Shown: one piece after another, positions 40,684-51,206 of the stretch
How positions within the stretch are numbered: position 1 is the stretch's first letter
Layout of the letters: the number at the start of each line of letters is the position of its first letter
From: Alphaproteobacteria bacterium
Lineage (GTDB): Bacteria; Pseudomonadota; Alphaproteobacteria; Rhodospirillales; WMHbin7
DNA length: 64,000 bases
NCBI GenBank assembly: GCA_015232335.1
Contig: JADFZV010000007.1
Span: forward strand, 52,107 to 116,106
Direction: 5' to 3'
The notes under the pieces: model-generated
Told to the model about the DNA's origin: nothing
The model's database searches: none
The model's input: only the letters and a program-made list of their open reading frames with translations
Made by a program: the position numbers and the translations under genes

Positions 40684-41745
40684 TCACCCCGCCTTGAACA
40701 ACCGCCCGCCCGTCATCGGTTCTTTCACGCCGGTTGTACTGGGATAGCTAATGGGCAGCCCGGCCAGACTGCGCGCCGCCAGATAGGCGAAGGCCTGGGC
40801 CTCCAGCGCATCGCCGTTCCAGCCCACCTCTTCCACCGGCTCCACCGATACCCCCAGCCCGACACGCAGACCCGACATCAACACAGGATTCTTGCGCCCA
40901 CCCCCCGAGACCAGCCAGCGCCTGGGCACCCTGGGCAGATGCTTTTCTGCCCGGGCCACGGCGGCCACGGTTAAGGCGCAGAGCGTGGCGGCCCCATCGG
41001 CGGGCGACATACCCCCCACCAGCCTTTTGGCGAAAAGGGCAAATTCGTCGCGGTCGAGCGATTTGGGCGGCGGCTCGGCGAACCAGGAATGGTCGATGAA
41101 TTCAGAAACGGCAGCCTCGTCCACCCGGCCTTCCTGGGCCAAGGCCCCGCCCTCGTCGATGGGATAGCCGGTCATGGCCAGCATCCAATCGTCGATCAGG
41201 GCGTTGCCGGGGCCGGTGTCGAAGGCCAGAACGCTTCCATGGGGGCCGATATAGGTGACATTCGCCACCCCCCCGATATTCAACACGGCCAGGGGTTTTT
41301 CCAAGGAGGCAGCAAGGGCCGCGTGGTAAACCGGCACCAAGGGCGCCCCCTGTCCCCCGGCGGCCACGTCGGCAGAACGAAAATCGCCCACCACGTCGAT
41401 CCCCGTCATTTTGGCCAAAAGAGCCCCGTCGCCGATCTGCAGGGTCTTTCCCTCCTCGGGCCTATGCAAAACGGTATGGCCGTGAAAGCCGATCAAATCC
41501 GCCCCCTGTCCGGCCTGCCCCAGCAGCGCCTTGACCGCTTCGGCATGGTGCAAGGTAAGGTCTCTGACCAGATCCGCCGGAGGATCGTCTAGGCCCAGAA
41601 TATCGCGCAGACGTTCGCGGAAAGGCTCGTCATAGGGTCGTGTGAGGGTGGGGCCAAATGCCGTAACCCGCTCGCCATCAGTTTCCAGAAGAGCGGCATC
41701 GATGCCGTCCATGCTGGTCCCGCTCATCAAACCCAAAACCCACAT
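40684..41745 (-). CDS. anmK: anhydro-N-acetylmuramic acid kinase
   Basis: MWVLGLMSGTSMDGIDAALLETDGE...GFHGHTVLHRPEEGKTLQIGDGALLA; track ORF overextends upstream. Confidence 0.94.
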   Translation of the reverse strand: MWVLGLMSGTSMDGIDAALLETDGERVTAFGPTLTRPYDEPFRERLRDILGLDDPPADLVRDLTLHHAEAVKALLGQAGQGADLIGFHGHTVLHRPEEGKTLQIGDGALLAKMTGIDVVGDFRSADVAAGGQGAPLVPVYHAALAASLEKPLAVLNIGGVANVTYIGPHGSVLAFDTGPGNALIDDWMLAMTGYPIDEGGALAQEGRVDEAAVSEFIDHSWFAEPPPKSLDRDEFALFAKRLVGGMSPADGAATLCALTVAAVARAEKHLPRVPRRWLVSGGGRKNPVLMSGLRVGLGVSVEPVEEVGWNGDALEAQAFAYLAARSLAGLPISYPSTTGVKEPMTGGRLFKAG

Positions 41746-41808
41746 CCGTTGTCCCCCATCCCTGTTTCGTGGTAGGAAACCCGCCTTCCAGTCCCTAGGA
41801 TACCACTC

Positions 41809-43044
41809 ATGACCTCTCTTCGCTCGGATTTCCTGAACGCCGCCAAAGCCAGGGGCTATGTCCATCAATGCACGGACGAGACCCAGTTGGACGAACGCCT
41901 GATGGCGGGCGTGGTTCCGGCCTATATCGGGTTCGACTGCACGGCGCCCAGCCTGCATGTGGGCAGCCTGGTTTCGATCATGCTTTTGCGCCTGCTTCAG
42001 AAGTCGGGCCACAAGCCGATCGTGCTGATGGGCGGCGGCACCACCAAGGTGGGCGACCCTTCGGGCAAGGACGAGTCACGCAAGCTGTTGAGCGATGCCG
42101 ACATCGCCGCCAACATGGCGGGCATCAAAACGGTCTTTTCAAGATTCCTTACCTTTGGCAACGGCCCCACAGACGCCGTCATGGTCAACAATGCCGACTG
42201 GCTTGATCAACTCTCCTATATCACCTTTCTGCGCGAATACGGGTGCCACTTCACCATCAACCGCATGCTGACCTTTGATTCCGTGAAGATGCGTCTCGAG
42301 CGCGAGCAGCCGCTTACCTTCCTTGAATTCAACTACATGATTCTCCAGGCCTATGATTTCGTGGAACTGGCCGGGCGCCATGGCTGCCTGCTGCAGATGG
42401 GCGGCTCGGACCAATGGGGCAATATCGTCAACGGCGTTGAACTGGGCCGCAGGGCCAAGGGCCACGAGTTATTCGGCCTGACCACGCCGCTGCTCACCAC
42501 CTCGTCGGGCGCCAAGATGGGCAAGACGGCGGCGGGCGCGGTGTGGCTCAATCCCGACATGTTGCCCCCCTATGACTATTGGCAATTCTGGCGCAACACC
42601 GAGGACGGTGATGTCGGGCGCTTCCTGCGCCTGTTCACCGAACTGCCCGAAGACGAGATCAATCGTCTGGAAACACAGGAAGGCTCGGGCATCAACGAGG
42701 CCAAGAAGATTCTGGCGAACGAAGCCACGCGCATGGCGCATGGAGAGGAAGCCGCACTGGCCGCCGCTGAGACAGCCCGCAAGACCTTCGAGGAAGGAAC
42801 CATGGGCGAGGATCTGCCCACGATATCGCTCTCGGGCGAAGAGACGGTCTACGCCCTGCTGGTTAAGGCGGGCTTGGCCGCCTCGAACGGCGAGGCGCGC
42901 CGTTTGATCAAGGGCGGCGGGGTCAAGCTGAACGATGTTGCCGTTACCGATGAGATGAAGAAGCTGACGCCAGCCGATCTCGCCTCGGGCCCCGCCAAGC
43001 TTTCGGCGGGTAGGAAAAAACATGCGCTGGTGAAGCTGGCCTGA
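41809..43044 (+). CDS. tyrS: tyrosine--tRNA ligase
   Basis: [56 protein letters not shown]...KMGKT. Confidence 0.97.
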   Translation: MTSLRSDFLNAAKARGYVHQCTDETQLDERLMAGVVPAYIGFDCTAPSLHVGSLVSIMLLRLLQKSGHKPIVLMGGGTTKVGDPSGKDESRKLLSDADIAANMAGIKTVFSRFLTFGNGPTDAVMVNNADWLDQLSYITFLREYGCHFTINRMLTFDSVKMRLEREQPLTFLEFNYMILQAYDFVELAGRHGCLLQMGGSDQWGNIVNGVELGRRAKGHELFGLTTPLLTTSSGAKMGKTAAGAVWLNPDMLPPYDYWQFWRNTEDGDVGRFLRLFTELPEDEINRLETQEGSGINEAKKILANEATRMAHGEEAALAAAETARKTFEEGTMGEDLPTISLSGEETVYALLVKAGLAASNGEARRLIKGGGVKLNDVAVTDEMKKLTPADLASGPAKLSAGRKKHALVKLA

Positions 43045-43045
43045 C

Positions 43046-46000
43046 TCAGGGTTTCTTCGCTTCGGGCGGTGCCTGCGTCGGGCCCTTGTCGAAGATGCCG
43101 AACAGATTGCGCAGGAATCCCGGCGCCAGGGCGGCCAGGGGGTTGACGCTGACGCTGGGATCGTCGGCGGGGCCCTTCAGCGAATAGGTGAAGGCGAAAA
43201 CGCCACCACCCTTGTCGCCGCCCGAGAAGATGCCGCCCACCAGAGGGATATTTCCAAGCAGGCTGTTGACCGCATAGGCGGGAACCAATGTTCCTTCCAG
43301 ATCGAAAACGTCGTTGGTCATATCGACATTGCCCTTGGCTGTAACGCCCAGAGCCGCACCAGAGGCCCGGGCCTCGCTTAGGTAAAGCCTGCCGCGAGAC
43401 AGAATGAAGGGCGCTTCGAGGCGAGAAAAGCTGATGCCTTCGCCTTTCAGCGCATCGACGATGCCGGTAATGCCCGCCACGGTCAGAATGCGTGCCAGAA
43501 CGGGGGCGCGCACGACATTGAAGTCGGACATGCGGGCCGTGCCTTCCAGGGGCGATTCGGGCTTGGTATCATCGTAGATGCCGCCGATTTCCAGCTTGCC
43601 GCCCGTGACATTGTCAAGAATGCCAAGTCCTGAAATGGTGGCCCCCGCATCGGGAGAAACCACGATCAAGCGGCGGCGCTCGCGCCCATCGGGCAGGATG
43701 GAAAGCCGGAAGGGCTTGCCCCCGGCCAAGCCCTCTGCCGTCACATTGCGCCAAAGCCCCTCGCTACGCGACAAGCTGGCCTGGGCGGTTTCCAGGCTGC
43801 CCTTCTCGTTGATCCACAACCGCTTCAAGGAAGCCTGCACCGCCATCGGCGGCGCCTTGCGATCTGCAGGCGCGCCATCGTCCTTCAAGAGGGCACTGGC
43901 ATCCAGCGCATCGCCCTTGACATCGACCGTGATTCGCCCAGATGGCTCGACGGCAAGGCTTCCAAAGGCTTCGCTGCGATCCGCATGCAGCCTGGTGATA
44001 TCGACGCGCTTAAGCGGGCCGCCTTCTCCCGCGAACTGTACGCCGCCCGTCAGATTGAGCCCCTCGGCCATGACCTGGATGCGGGGCACGGCGGCCAACC
44101 CTTTGCGGCTGAAGGTCAGTTGCACCTCGCCATTGCCCCTGGCCCCCGGCGCTTTGCTGTAATTGACTGGCTGCAGCGACAGCCTTGCGGGCGTCAGATC
44201 CAGCTTCAACAGCGCCTCGCCCTTGCCGCCCGTCTGAAGAGTCGCCAAAGCGTCAACACCGACCGGCCCTTCCAGCCATGACGGCGTGAAAGGCGGCATA
44301 TCGAGCCCCATCGCCGCCCTGCCTACATCATCCAACAATCCCTTAAGCCGGTAGCGGCTGCGGAAAGCTGCCGACTTGGTGAAATTCTCGCGCCATTCCA
44401 GATCGGCGGCCATATTGGCAAGAAGGACCTTGCCCACCAGATCAAGCCCTTTGGGGTCGACGCGCAAATCCCCGCTACCCCCCGTAATGTCCAGCCCCAT
44501 CAGCATTTTGGGCATTTCGAGATTTTCGAGGTGTGCCTTGGTTTCAAGGACAAGCATGTCGAAAGTCAGCGCCTTCAGCAAAGGAAAGCTTGTGTAGAAA
44601 TGGCCGCGAACCTGTCCCTTGACGCGCTCGGGATCAATTCCCAGAGCCTGCGCATAGCCCAAGGGCTTGCTGTCGATCAATTTGAGCGCATCTTCCAACG
44701 GCCCCTCGATATCGAGATTGACCTCCAAGAACTGGTCGGGTTGATCGAGTCCGGTGAAATTAAGGCGCCCACCTTTGGTCTTGAGGCCAAAGACCGAGCC
44801 GTCCTTGATGTCCAGGTGATACGAGTTGGGCGTGAAGCTCATATAGGCCGAGACATTTTCCGCCTGCGGCATCGGCGCCAGATAATTGACCCGCACCCCT
44901 TCAACATCGCCCCCTCCGGAAAGAGCGGTCAGGACGATCTGCCCCTGCTTATCCATCTTGAAGGCAAAGCGCGCCGTGACGTCCTTGGCCAGGCCCTCCG
45001 TCAAATTAGCAACAATCCAGGTGCGCGCATCGGTCGCCAGCGCCTCGGGCCACAAATATTTAAGCCGGTTGGTTGGCACATCCTTGGCATTGGCCTCGCC
45101 TTGAACGATCGTCTCGCCATCCTTTCTATCGACGACGCCCCCCAACGTCAGAATTGGCCCGTCCAGATTGAGTGAAAACTCTTCCAAGTCGGTCCTGTTG
45201 CCGCCGTCGGTGATCGCTCCCTTCAGCTTCAGGGACGAGACCGGCACCTCTTCCGACATCGGTTCAGGCAAAACCAAACGACCGGCGCCGCCCGCCATAT
45301 CGAAAACGATGCGCCCGACCAGACCGGTCGAAATCTCGATCTCGGTCTTCACGCTACCCGCCAGGGGCAGATCGATCGCGGTCAGGGGCGAAAGCTCGGG
45401 CATCAGCCGGGCCAGATGGGCCGGAGCCAGCTTGTCGAAGCCGAAACTGATCGACAGCAGCCGGCTGGTTGGTTCGAAATTCAAGCCAAGGTCGACACGG
45501 GCCGCACCATTCTCGAAAGTCAGCTCAGCCGTTCCGCTGCCTGAAATTCCCTCGCCACCCCTTGTGATCTGCAGATCGACCGAAGGGGCATGCCACACGG
45601 TATCGTTCAGCTTGTCGACCAAGGTTAGATCGGCTTGCTGAATGCGCAGGCTGGAGAGAACGCCAAACGTGCGATTCGGGTCCAAAGGCGAGATCAGTTC
45701 TTCCAAAAGCGTATCGATCAAATTCTTCTGGCCATCTTGCGAGACTGGATCGACCGGAAGAGATTGGCCTTCAGCAACGCCTGCGAAATCGAGGTCTAGT
45801 TTGCCGTCGCCTCCCCGGGTCAGCCTCAGCACGGGTTGAACGATGGCAATGCGCCTCAGCCCCAGAACGCCCCGGGCCAGGGATTTTGGGCTGAGTGTAA
45901 TGCCGATCTCGGGAATGCTGGCGAGCGTCTGGCCGGTGCGGCCAATCAGGCGAACCCCCATGGCTCGGATATCGAGATAGCGGTTGTCGTCCAGGGTCAG

Positions 46001-46192
46001 CACGGTATCGTCAAGCTGAACGGAATAAGCCTTGTCGGGGGAAGACAGCGCCTCTTCGACATAGGGGGTCAGGAAGGCCACGCTGACAGGGCCCTCGCTC
46101 AAACGCCAGACAAACAAAGGGACGGCAACCAGGGCCAACAGGGCCAAGGCCCCAAAACCCTGGAATACGCCGCGCACCGTGCGATGAATCAC
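43046..46192 (-). CDS. AsmA-like / DUF3971 (YhdP-type) large envelope protein
   Basis: Single N-terminal TM (ALLALVAVPLFVWRLSEGPVSV), long beta-rich body, C-terminal FVLPAYAVNSLLGNIPLVGGIFSGGDKGGGVFAFTYSLKGPADDPSVSVNPLAALAPGFLRNLF-type end. Start set at GTG 46192. Confidence 0.85.
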   Translation of the reverse strand: MIHRTVRGVFQGFGALALLALVAVPLFVWRLSEGPVSVAFLTPYVEEALSSPDKAYSVQLDDTVLTLDDNRYLDIRAMGVRLIGRTGQTLASIPEIGITLSPKSLARGVLGLRRIAIVQPVLRLTRGGDGKLDLDFAGVAEGQSLPVDPVSQDGQKNLIDTLLEELISPLDPNRTFGVLSSLRIQQADLTLVDKLNDTVWHAPSVDLQITRGGEGISGSGTAELTFENGAARVDLGLNFEPTSRLLSISFGFDKLAPAHLARLMPELSPLTAIDLPLAGSVKTEIEISTGLVGRIVFDMAGGAGRLVLPEPMSEEVPVSSLKLKGAITDGGNRTDLEEFSLNLDGPILTLGGVVDRKDGETIVQGEANAKDVPTNRLKYLWPEALATDARTWIVANLTEGLAKDVTARFAFKMDKQGQIVLTALSGGGDVEGVRVNYLAPMPQAENVSAYMSFTPNSYHLDIKDGSVFGLKTKGGRLNFTGLDQPDQFLEVNLDIEGPLEDALKLIDSKPLGYAQALGIDPERVKGQVRGHFYTSFPLLKALTFDMLVLETKAHLENLEMPKMLMGLDITGGSGDLRVDPKGLDLVGKVLLANMAADLEWRENFTKSAAFRSRYRLKGLLDDVGRAAMGLDMPPFTPSWLEGPVGVDALATLQTGGKGEALLKLDLTPARLSLQPVNYSKAPGARGNGEVQLTFSRKGLAAVPRIQVMAEGLNLTGGVQFAGEGGPLKRVDITRLHADRSEAFGSLAVEPSGRITVDVKGDALDASALLKDDGAPADRKAPPMAVQASLKRLWINEKGSLETAQASLSRSEGLWRNVTAEGLAGGKPFRLSILPDGRERRRLIVVSPDAGATISGLGILDNVTGGKLEIGGIYDDTKPESPLEGTARMSDFNVVRAPVLARILTVAGITGIVDALKGEGISFSRLEAPFILSRGRLYLSEARASGAALGVTAKGNVDMTNDVFDLEGTLVPAYAVNSLLGNIPLVGGIFSGGDKGGGVFAFTYSLKGPADDPSVSVNPLAALAPGFLRNLFGIFDKGPTQAPPEAKKP

Positions 46193-46262
46193 GCCGGTCC
46201 TTCCTCCCTGCTTCTCTTGACCATCCGACTGGATCGGGGCAGTGTGAGGGAAAATCGCCAGA

Positions 46263-49217
46263 TTGCAAATGCTGCTTTTTCCATTTTCACTCGATATTGA
46301 CTGTTTTCCGGCGCCAGGGGCGCCCGAACGTCTACATCTGGGGTTCGCCCATTGGGCTGAGGCCGCCGAGGAGACGTCAGACCCCGCCCTGAAGGCCTTC
46401 ATGACGGCCCTGGCCGCAGATTCCAAGGGTAAATCCCTCCTTTCTGCCCTGTTCGGCCACTCCCCTTTTCTGACCCAGGCGGCCCTGCGCGAAGCCGCCA
46501 TGGTTCAAGCCTTTGCCGAATTGGGGCCGGATCAGGCCTGGGAGGGCTTCTGGGCAGCCCTTAAAGCCGAACTGACCCCGGTCAGAGACCAAAACGAAGC
46601 CATGCGTCTTTTGCGGATTGCCAAGCGAAGGGCGGCTTTATTGATCGCGTTGGCTGACATTACAGGGCTTTGGAGCTTAAAGCGGGTAACGCGATCACTT
46701 TCAGACCTAGCCGATCTGGCCGTCGATTCGGCCCTCGCCCTGCTTTTGCGCCTGGCCCAGGCGGCGGGCGACATCGATTTGGCCGATAAGGAAGACCCGG
46801 TTAGCGGCTCGGGCATCATCGTGATCGCCATGGGTAAGCTGGGGGCTTTTGAGCTTAATTATTCCAGCGACATCGATCTGATCGTTCTTTACGACCAAGC
46901 CTGCCACCCCAAGTCGGGCGACATGCTGGGAGCCGCCATCGTGCGCCTGACCCGCCAGCTTGTGCGCATGCTGGAAGAACGCACGGGCGACGGCTATGTC
47001 TTTCGCACCGACCTGCGCCTAAGGCCCGATCCGGGATCGACGCCTCTTGCCCTGTCGCTTACGGCCGCCGAAACCTATTACGAGGCCTTCGGCCAGAATT
47101 GGGAACGCGCCGCCATGATCAAGGCGCGCGCCTGCGCTGGCGACAAGGAAGCGGGCAAACGCTTCTTGAATTTCCTCAGGCCCTTCATTTGGCGGCGCAA
47201 TCTGGATTTTGCCGCCATTCAGGATATTCACTCCATCAAGCGCCAGATCAACGCGCATCGCGGCCATGAAAGCATCGCCATCGAGGGGCACAATATCAAG
47301 CTGGGCCGGGGCGGCATTCGCGAAATCGAATTCTTCGCCCAGACCCAGCAATTGATTTGGGGAGGGCGCAATCCGGCCCTCAGACTGTCCGGAACCCTGG
47401 ATTCCTTGTGTGCCCTGGTTGCGGCGGGACAGGTCGAGCCCATGGCCGCCCAGCGGCTGGAAGAGGCCTACGTCTTCCTAAGAACGCTCGAACATCGACT
47501 GCAGATGATCGACGACCGCCAAACGCAGACTTTGCCTGCCGATTCTTTGGGGATCGACCGATTGGCCGCCTTCATGGGCTATGCCGACCCGGCCCTGTTC
47601 CGGACGGCGCTCAATGACCATTTGCACCATGTCGAGCAGCATTATGCCAAATTGTTCGAGGAAGCTCCCGATCTGGGCACCAGCGAAGGCAGCCTGATTT
47701 TCACCGGATCCGACAACGATCCGGAAACGCTTGCCACGCTTACCCGCATGGGATTTGCCAATGCCGAAGCCGTCTGTTCGACCATAAGGGGCTGGCATCA
47801 TGGACGCATCCGCGCCACCCGCTCGGCCCGAGCCCGCGAGCTTCTGACGGAATTGACCCCGGCCCTGCTGGCCGCCCTGGCCAGAACCGCCCAGCCCGTC
47901 AACGCCTTCTTGAAGCTGGACGATTTTCTGACCCGCATGCCCGCTGGCGTGCAATTGTTTTCCCTGATGGCGGCCAATCCCCAGCTTCTGGAACTGGTCG
48001 CCCGAATCATGGGCGATGCGCCGCGCCTGGCCAGTCATCTCAGCCGTCATCCCGCCCTGCTCGACGCGGTTCTAACGCAGGGCTTTTTCGATCCCCTGGC
48101 GCCGCCAGCCGTGCTGAAGGGCGAGTTGGACCGGCAGGTGGACAGCGCGCTCGGTTTTGAGGAATCGCTCGATCTCACCCGCCGCTGGGCGGGCGATCAA
48201 CAGTTTCGCGTGGGTGTGCAGATGTTGAAGGGCTTGATACAGCCCGAAGATGCCGGATCTGCCTTTTCAGCCGTTGCCGAGACGGTGCTGGCCTGCCTGA
48301 TGCCTCTGATCGAAGAGGATCAGGCGCGCCAACATGGACGAATCAAGGATGCGCGCCTGGCTGTGGTGGCGCTTGGAAAACTGGGCAGCCGCGAGATGAC
48401 CGCCACCTCGGATCTCGATCTCATTCTGATTTATGACGCACCCGACGACGCGGACTCATCGGACGGCCCGCGCCCCCTGACCCCGCCCAGCTATTATTCG
48501 CGGCTGACCCAGCGCTTGGTTAACGCGCTGACAGCACTTGGCAACGAGGGGCGTCTTTACGAGGTGGACATGCGTCTTAGGCCTTCGGGCCGCGCCGGTC
48601 CCCTGGCCACCAGCCTCGAATCCTTCTCGCGCTACCATGCGGAAGCGGCCTGGACATGGGAGTATCAGGCGCTGACGCGCGCCCGGCTGATCACCGGCCC
48701 TTCTGATCTGTCCAGGAAAATCGAGGCCGTCATCGCCAAGGCGCTGCAAAGCCAGAGAGACGCGGGAAAACTGAAAACCGATGTCGCCGATATGCGCGTT
48801 CGCATCGCCCGCGAGCACAAGGGTTTGTCGCCCTGGGACATCAAATACCGGCCGGGCGGGCTGATCGATATCGAGTTCATCGCGCAGTATCTCCAACTGA
48901 AAGAGGCATGGCGCCATCCCGGCATTCTGTCTCCGACCACGCGCACCGCGCTGGATCACCTGCAGGCGACAGGCTGCCTGACCAGCGAGCAGCACCGGGT
49001 TCTGATCGATGCCTTGCATTTGTGGACAGCACTTCAGGGCATTCTGCGCCTGACGCTTGAAGACGCCTTCAGCCACGAAGCGGCGCCCGAGGGGCTGAAA
49101 TCCTTGCTGGTGCAAGCCGCCGGAGCCGTTGATTTTACCAGCCTGGAGTACCAGATGAACGAGGCGGGGCGCAATGTCCGCGCCCTTTTCGAAGCCCTGA
49201 TAGGAACAACCGCATGA
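46263..49217 (+). CDS. glnE: bifunctional glutamine synthetase adenylyltransferase/adenylyl-removing enzyme
   Basis: GKLGAFELNYSSDIDLIVLYD and GKLGSREMTATSDLDLILIYD duplicated nucleotidyltransferase motifs; GGIREIEFFAQTQQL. Confidence 0.95.
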   Translation: MQMLLFPFSLDIDCFPAPGAPERLHLGFAHWAEAAEETSDPALKAFMTALAADSKGKSLLSALFGHSPFLTQAALREAAMVQAFAELGPDQAWEGFWAALKAELTPVRDQNEAMRLLRIAKRRAALLIALADITGLWSLKRVTRSLSDLADLAVDSALALLLRLAQAAGDIDLADKEDPVSGSGIIVIAMGKLGAFELNYSSDIDLIVLYDQACHPKSGDMLGAAIVRLTRQLVRMLEERTGDGYVFRTDLRLRPDPGSTPLALSLTAAETYYEAFGQNWERAAMIKARACAGDKEAGKRFLNFLRPFIWRRNLDFAAIQDIHSIKRQINAHRGHESIAIEGHNIKLGRGGIREIEFFAQTQQLIWGGRNPALRLSGTLDSLCALVAAGQVEPMAAQRLEEAYVFLRTLEHRLQMIDDRQTQTLPADSLGIDRLAAFMGYADPALFRTALNDHLHHVEQHYAKLFEEAPDLGTSEGSLIFTGSDNDPETLATLTRMGFANAEAVCSTIRGWHHGRIRATRSARARELLTELTPALLAALARTAQPVNAFLKLDDFLTRMPAGVQLFSLMAANPQLLELVARIMGDAPRLASHLSRHPALLDAVLTQGFFDPLAPPAVLKGELDRQVDSALGFEESLDLTRRWAGDQQFRVGVQMLKGLIQPEDAGSAFSAVAETVLACLMPLIEEDQARQHGRIKDARLAVVALGKLGSREMTATSDLDLILIYDAPDDADSSDGPRPLTPPSYYSRLTQRLVNALTALGNEGRLYEVDMRLRPSGRAGPLATSLESFSRYHAEAAWTWEYQALTRARLITGPSDLSRKIEAVIAKALQSQRDAGKLKTDVADMRVRIAREHKGLSPWDIKYRPGGLIDIEFIAQYLQLKEAWRHPGILSPTTRTALDHLQATGCLTSEQHRVLIDALHLWTALQGILRLTLEDAFSHEAAPEGLKSLLVQAAGAVDFTSLEYQMNEAGRNVRALFEALIGTTA

Positions 49218-49678
49218 CCGTTGATATCGGCCTTCCCGCGCCGGATTTCCTTCTTCCCGATGATCAAGGCGTGATGCAGACGCTGTCTCGCTTCAAGGGT
49301 TCACCCGTCATCTTGTATTTCTATCCCAGAGACGACGCGCCGGGCTGCACGGCCGAGGCCTGCGCTTTTCAAGATGGGCTGGCGGCATTTTCGAATTTCA
49401 AGACGAGCGTCATCGGCGTCTCGCGCGATTCTGCGGAAAGGCACCAACGCTTCAAGGCCAAATATGGCCTGACCTTTCCCCTGATCGTCGATTCCGAAGC
49501 CACACTTTGCCAAGCCTATGGCGTCTGGAAGGAAAAGACACTGTATGGAAAAAAGAGCCTGGGCATCGAGCGATCGACCTTTCTGATCGACGCCAAGGGA
49601 CTCGTAAGGCGCGTCTGGCGCAAGGTGAAGGTGGACGGCCATGCCGCCGAGATTTTGAAGGCGCTGGAACTGTTGTGA
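49214..49678 (+). CDS. bcp: thioredoxin-dependent peroxiredoxin (Bcp type)
   Basis: VILYFYPRDDAPGCTAEACAFQDGLAAF...GVSRDSAERHQRFKAKYGLTFPLIVD. Confidence 0.94.
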   Translation: MTVDIGLPAPDFLLPDDQGVMQTLSRFKGSPVILYFYPRDDAPGCTAEACAFQDGLAAFSNFKTSVIGVSRDSAERHQRFKAKYGLTFPLIVDSEATLCQAYGVWKEKTLYGKKSLGIERSTFLIDAKGLVRRVWRKVKVDGHAAEILKALELL

Positions 49679-49694
49679 CGAGAGGGGCTTTTCC

Positions 49695-50483
49695 TTGAGC
49701 AGCCTGGCCTCCTTGGCGCAAACGGTTCTGGAAATGCCGGACCCATCGGGCAAATCCTTGCTGACCAGTAAGCATGCTGCCCTGTGGCAATCCGGCCAGA
49801 TTTCAAGCGTTGGGCAAGGGCACCCTCCCGACCGCCCAGCCAGACCTGCCAAGCCCGCACTGATGCCGCCCACGGCCATGCCCAGGCGCTCGAAGGCGGG
49901 CCTTCGTGGCCGGGTCGCCCTGCTGCATGCCTTGGCGCATATTGAACTGAACGCCATCGATCTGGCATGGGACATCATCGCACGCTTCACCGAGAACGAC
50001 TTGCCGAAAGCCTTCTACGACGACTGGGTGCAAGTGGCCCTGGACGAAGCCCTGCATTACGACGCCTTGGCCGAGCTTCTGGCAGGTCTGGGCGCCTCTT
50101 ACGGCGATCTGCCAGCCCATGACGGCTTGTGGCAGGCCGCCGACAAAACGCGCAACGATCTTATGGACCGCCTCGCCCTGGTGCCGATGACTCTGGAAGC
50201 AAGGGGGCTTGATACTACGCCCGCCACGATGAAACATCTGGAACGCCACGGCCACGCCGAGGTGATTCCCGTGCTGGCCCGGATTCTGGATGACGAAACA
50301 GCCCATGTGGCGGCGGGGACGCGCTGGTTTGGCTATCTGTGTGGATTAAAGGGGCTTGATCCGGCCCAAACCTACAAAAGCCGCCTGACCCCGCATTTCC
50401 CCAACGGCCCAAAGCCCCCCTTCAATTACGAAGCGCGACTTAAGGCCGGCCAGACGCCCGACTTTTACGAATGGGCTATTTGA
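49695..50483 (+). CDS. ferritin-like DUF455 family protein
   Basis: LLHALAHIELNAIDLAWDIIARF...ALDEALHYDALAELLAGLGASYGDLPAHDGLW...ARGLDTTP. Confidence 0.88.
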   Translation: MSSLASLAQTVLEMPDPSGKSLLTSKHAALWQSGQISSVGQGHPPDRPARPAKPALMPPTAMPRRSKAGLRGRVALLHALAHIELNAIDLAWDIIARFTENDLPKAFYDDWVQVALDEALHYDALAELLAGLGASYGDLPAHDGLWQAADKTRNDLMDRLALVPMTLEARGLDTTPATMKHLERHGHAEVIPVLARILDDETAHVAAGTRWFGYLCGLKGLDPAQTYKSRLTPHFPNGPKPPFNYEARLKAGQTPDFYEWAI

Positions 50484-50886
50484 CGCCGTTGCTGTGGAAA
50501 AAGGGCGTGTATTTACGATCCGTGCCCTGGATGTGCTTGACCAGCCAGTTCTTCAGGAAGTTCATGACCTCCATGCTGAGCGAGGCGGTCAAATCCTGAT
50601 GAAATTTTGTCTGCACATCGATAACCTGACGGGTCAGGTCGTCATGCTCGCGTTTGTGGCTGGCGAATTCCTGGTAGCTGAATCGAGCCATCGCCTCTTC
50701 CTCGCGAGCGAAATGCGTTTTCGTATAGTCGATCAGTTCGTCAAGGATGGGGCCAAGCACATCTTTGGCTTTGCCCGCTTGCATGCCGTCAAACAGATTG
50801 TTCAGCATCGAGACAAGTTTCTTATGGTCGTTATCGAATTGCTCGATACCGACGCTCATCCGCTCATTCCATTGCATCAAGGGCAT
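50476..50886 (-). CDS. bacteriohemerythrin
   Basis: MPLMQWNERMSVGIEQFDNDHKKLVSMLNNL...THFAREEEAMARFSYQEFASHKREHDDL...WLVKHIQGTDRKY. Confidence 0.93.
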   Translation of the reverse strand: MPLMQWNERMSVGIEQFDNDHKKLVSMLNNLFDGMQAGKAKDVLGPILDELIDYTKTHFAREEEAMARFSYQEFASHKREHDDLTRQVIDVQTKFHQDLTASLSMEVMNFLKNWLVKHIQGTDRKYTPFFHSNGVK

Positions 50887-51206
50887 GACAATAGTGCTCC
50901 TAGCAGAAATATGAACCCGCTTCCATCCTCTGCTTTTGGCGGTACCTTAACCTTTCGAATAATGTAGAGAAAGATGTTTTTTGACGCACGAGTCACAGCC
51001 GGGCGGAAAGCTCTCCGGCCCGGGCGAACACCCCCTATTTGCTGTACTTCGACGCAAAAAGCCTGCATCCCCCCAAGGACACGGCGCCAAGACGGGCAGC
51101 TCGAAGCGGCAAAAAGCTAAAGCCCGCACATTACGTGTGGATAAATGACTTGTGAATTTGCTGTGAATGGGGCTAAATCTAGAAAATACCAACGCGGGAG
51201 AAGATT

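Noticed and set aside
46193-46501. N-terminal 103 residues of the 1151-aa ORF
   Set aside because: Lies antisense over glnE; a TM-containing start at 46192 fits better.
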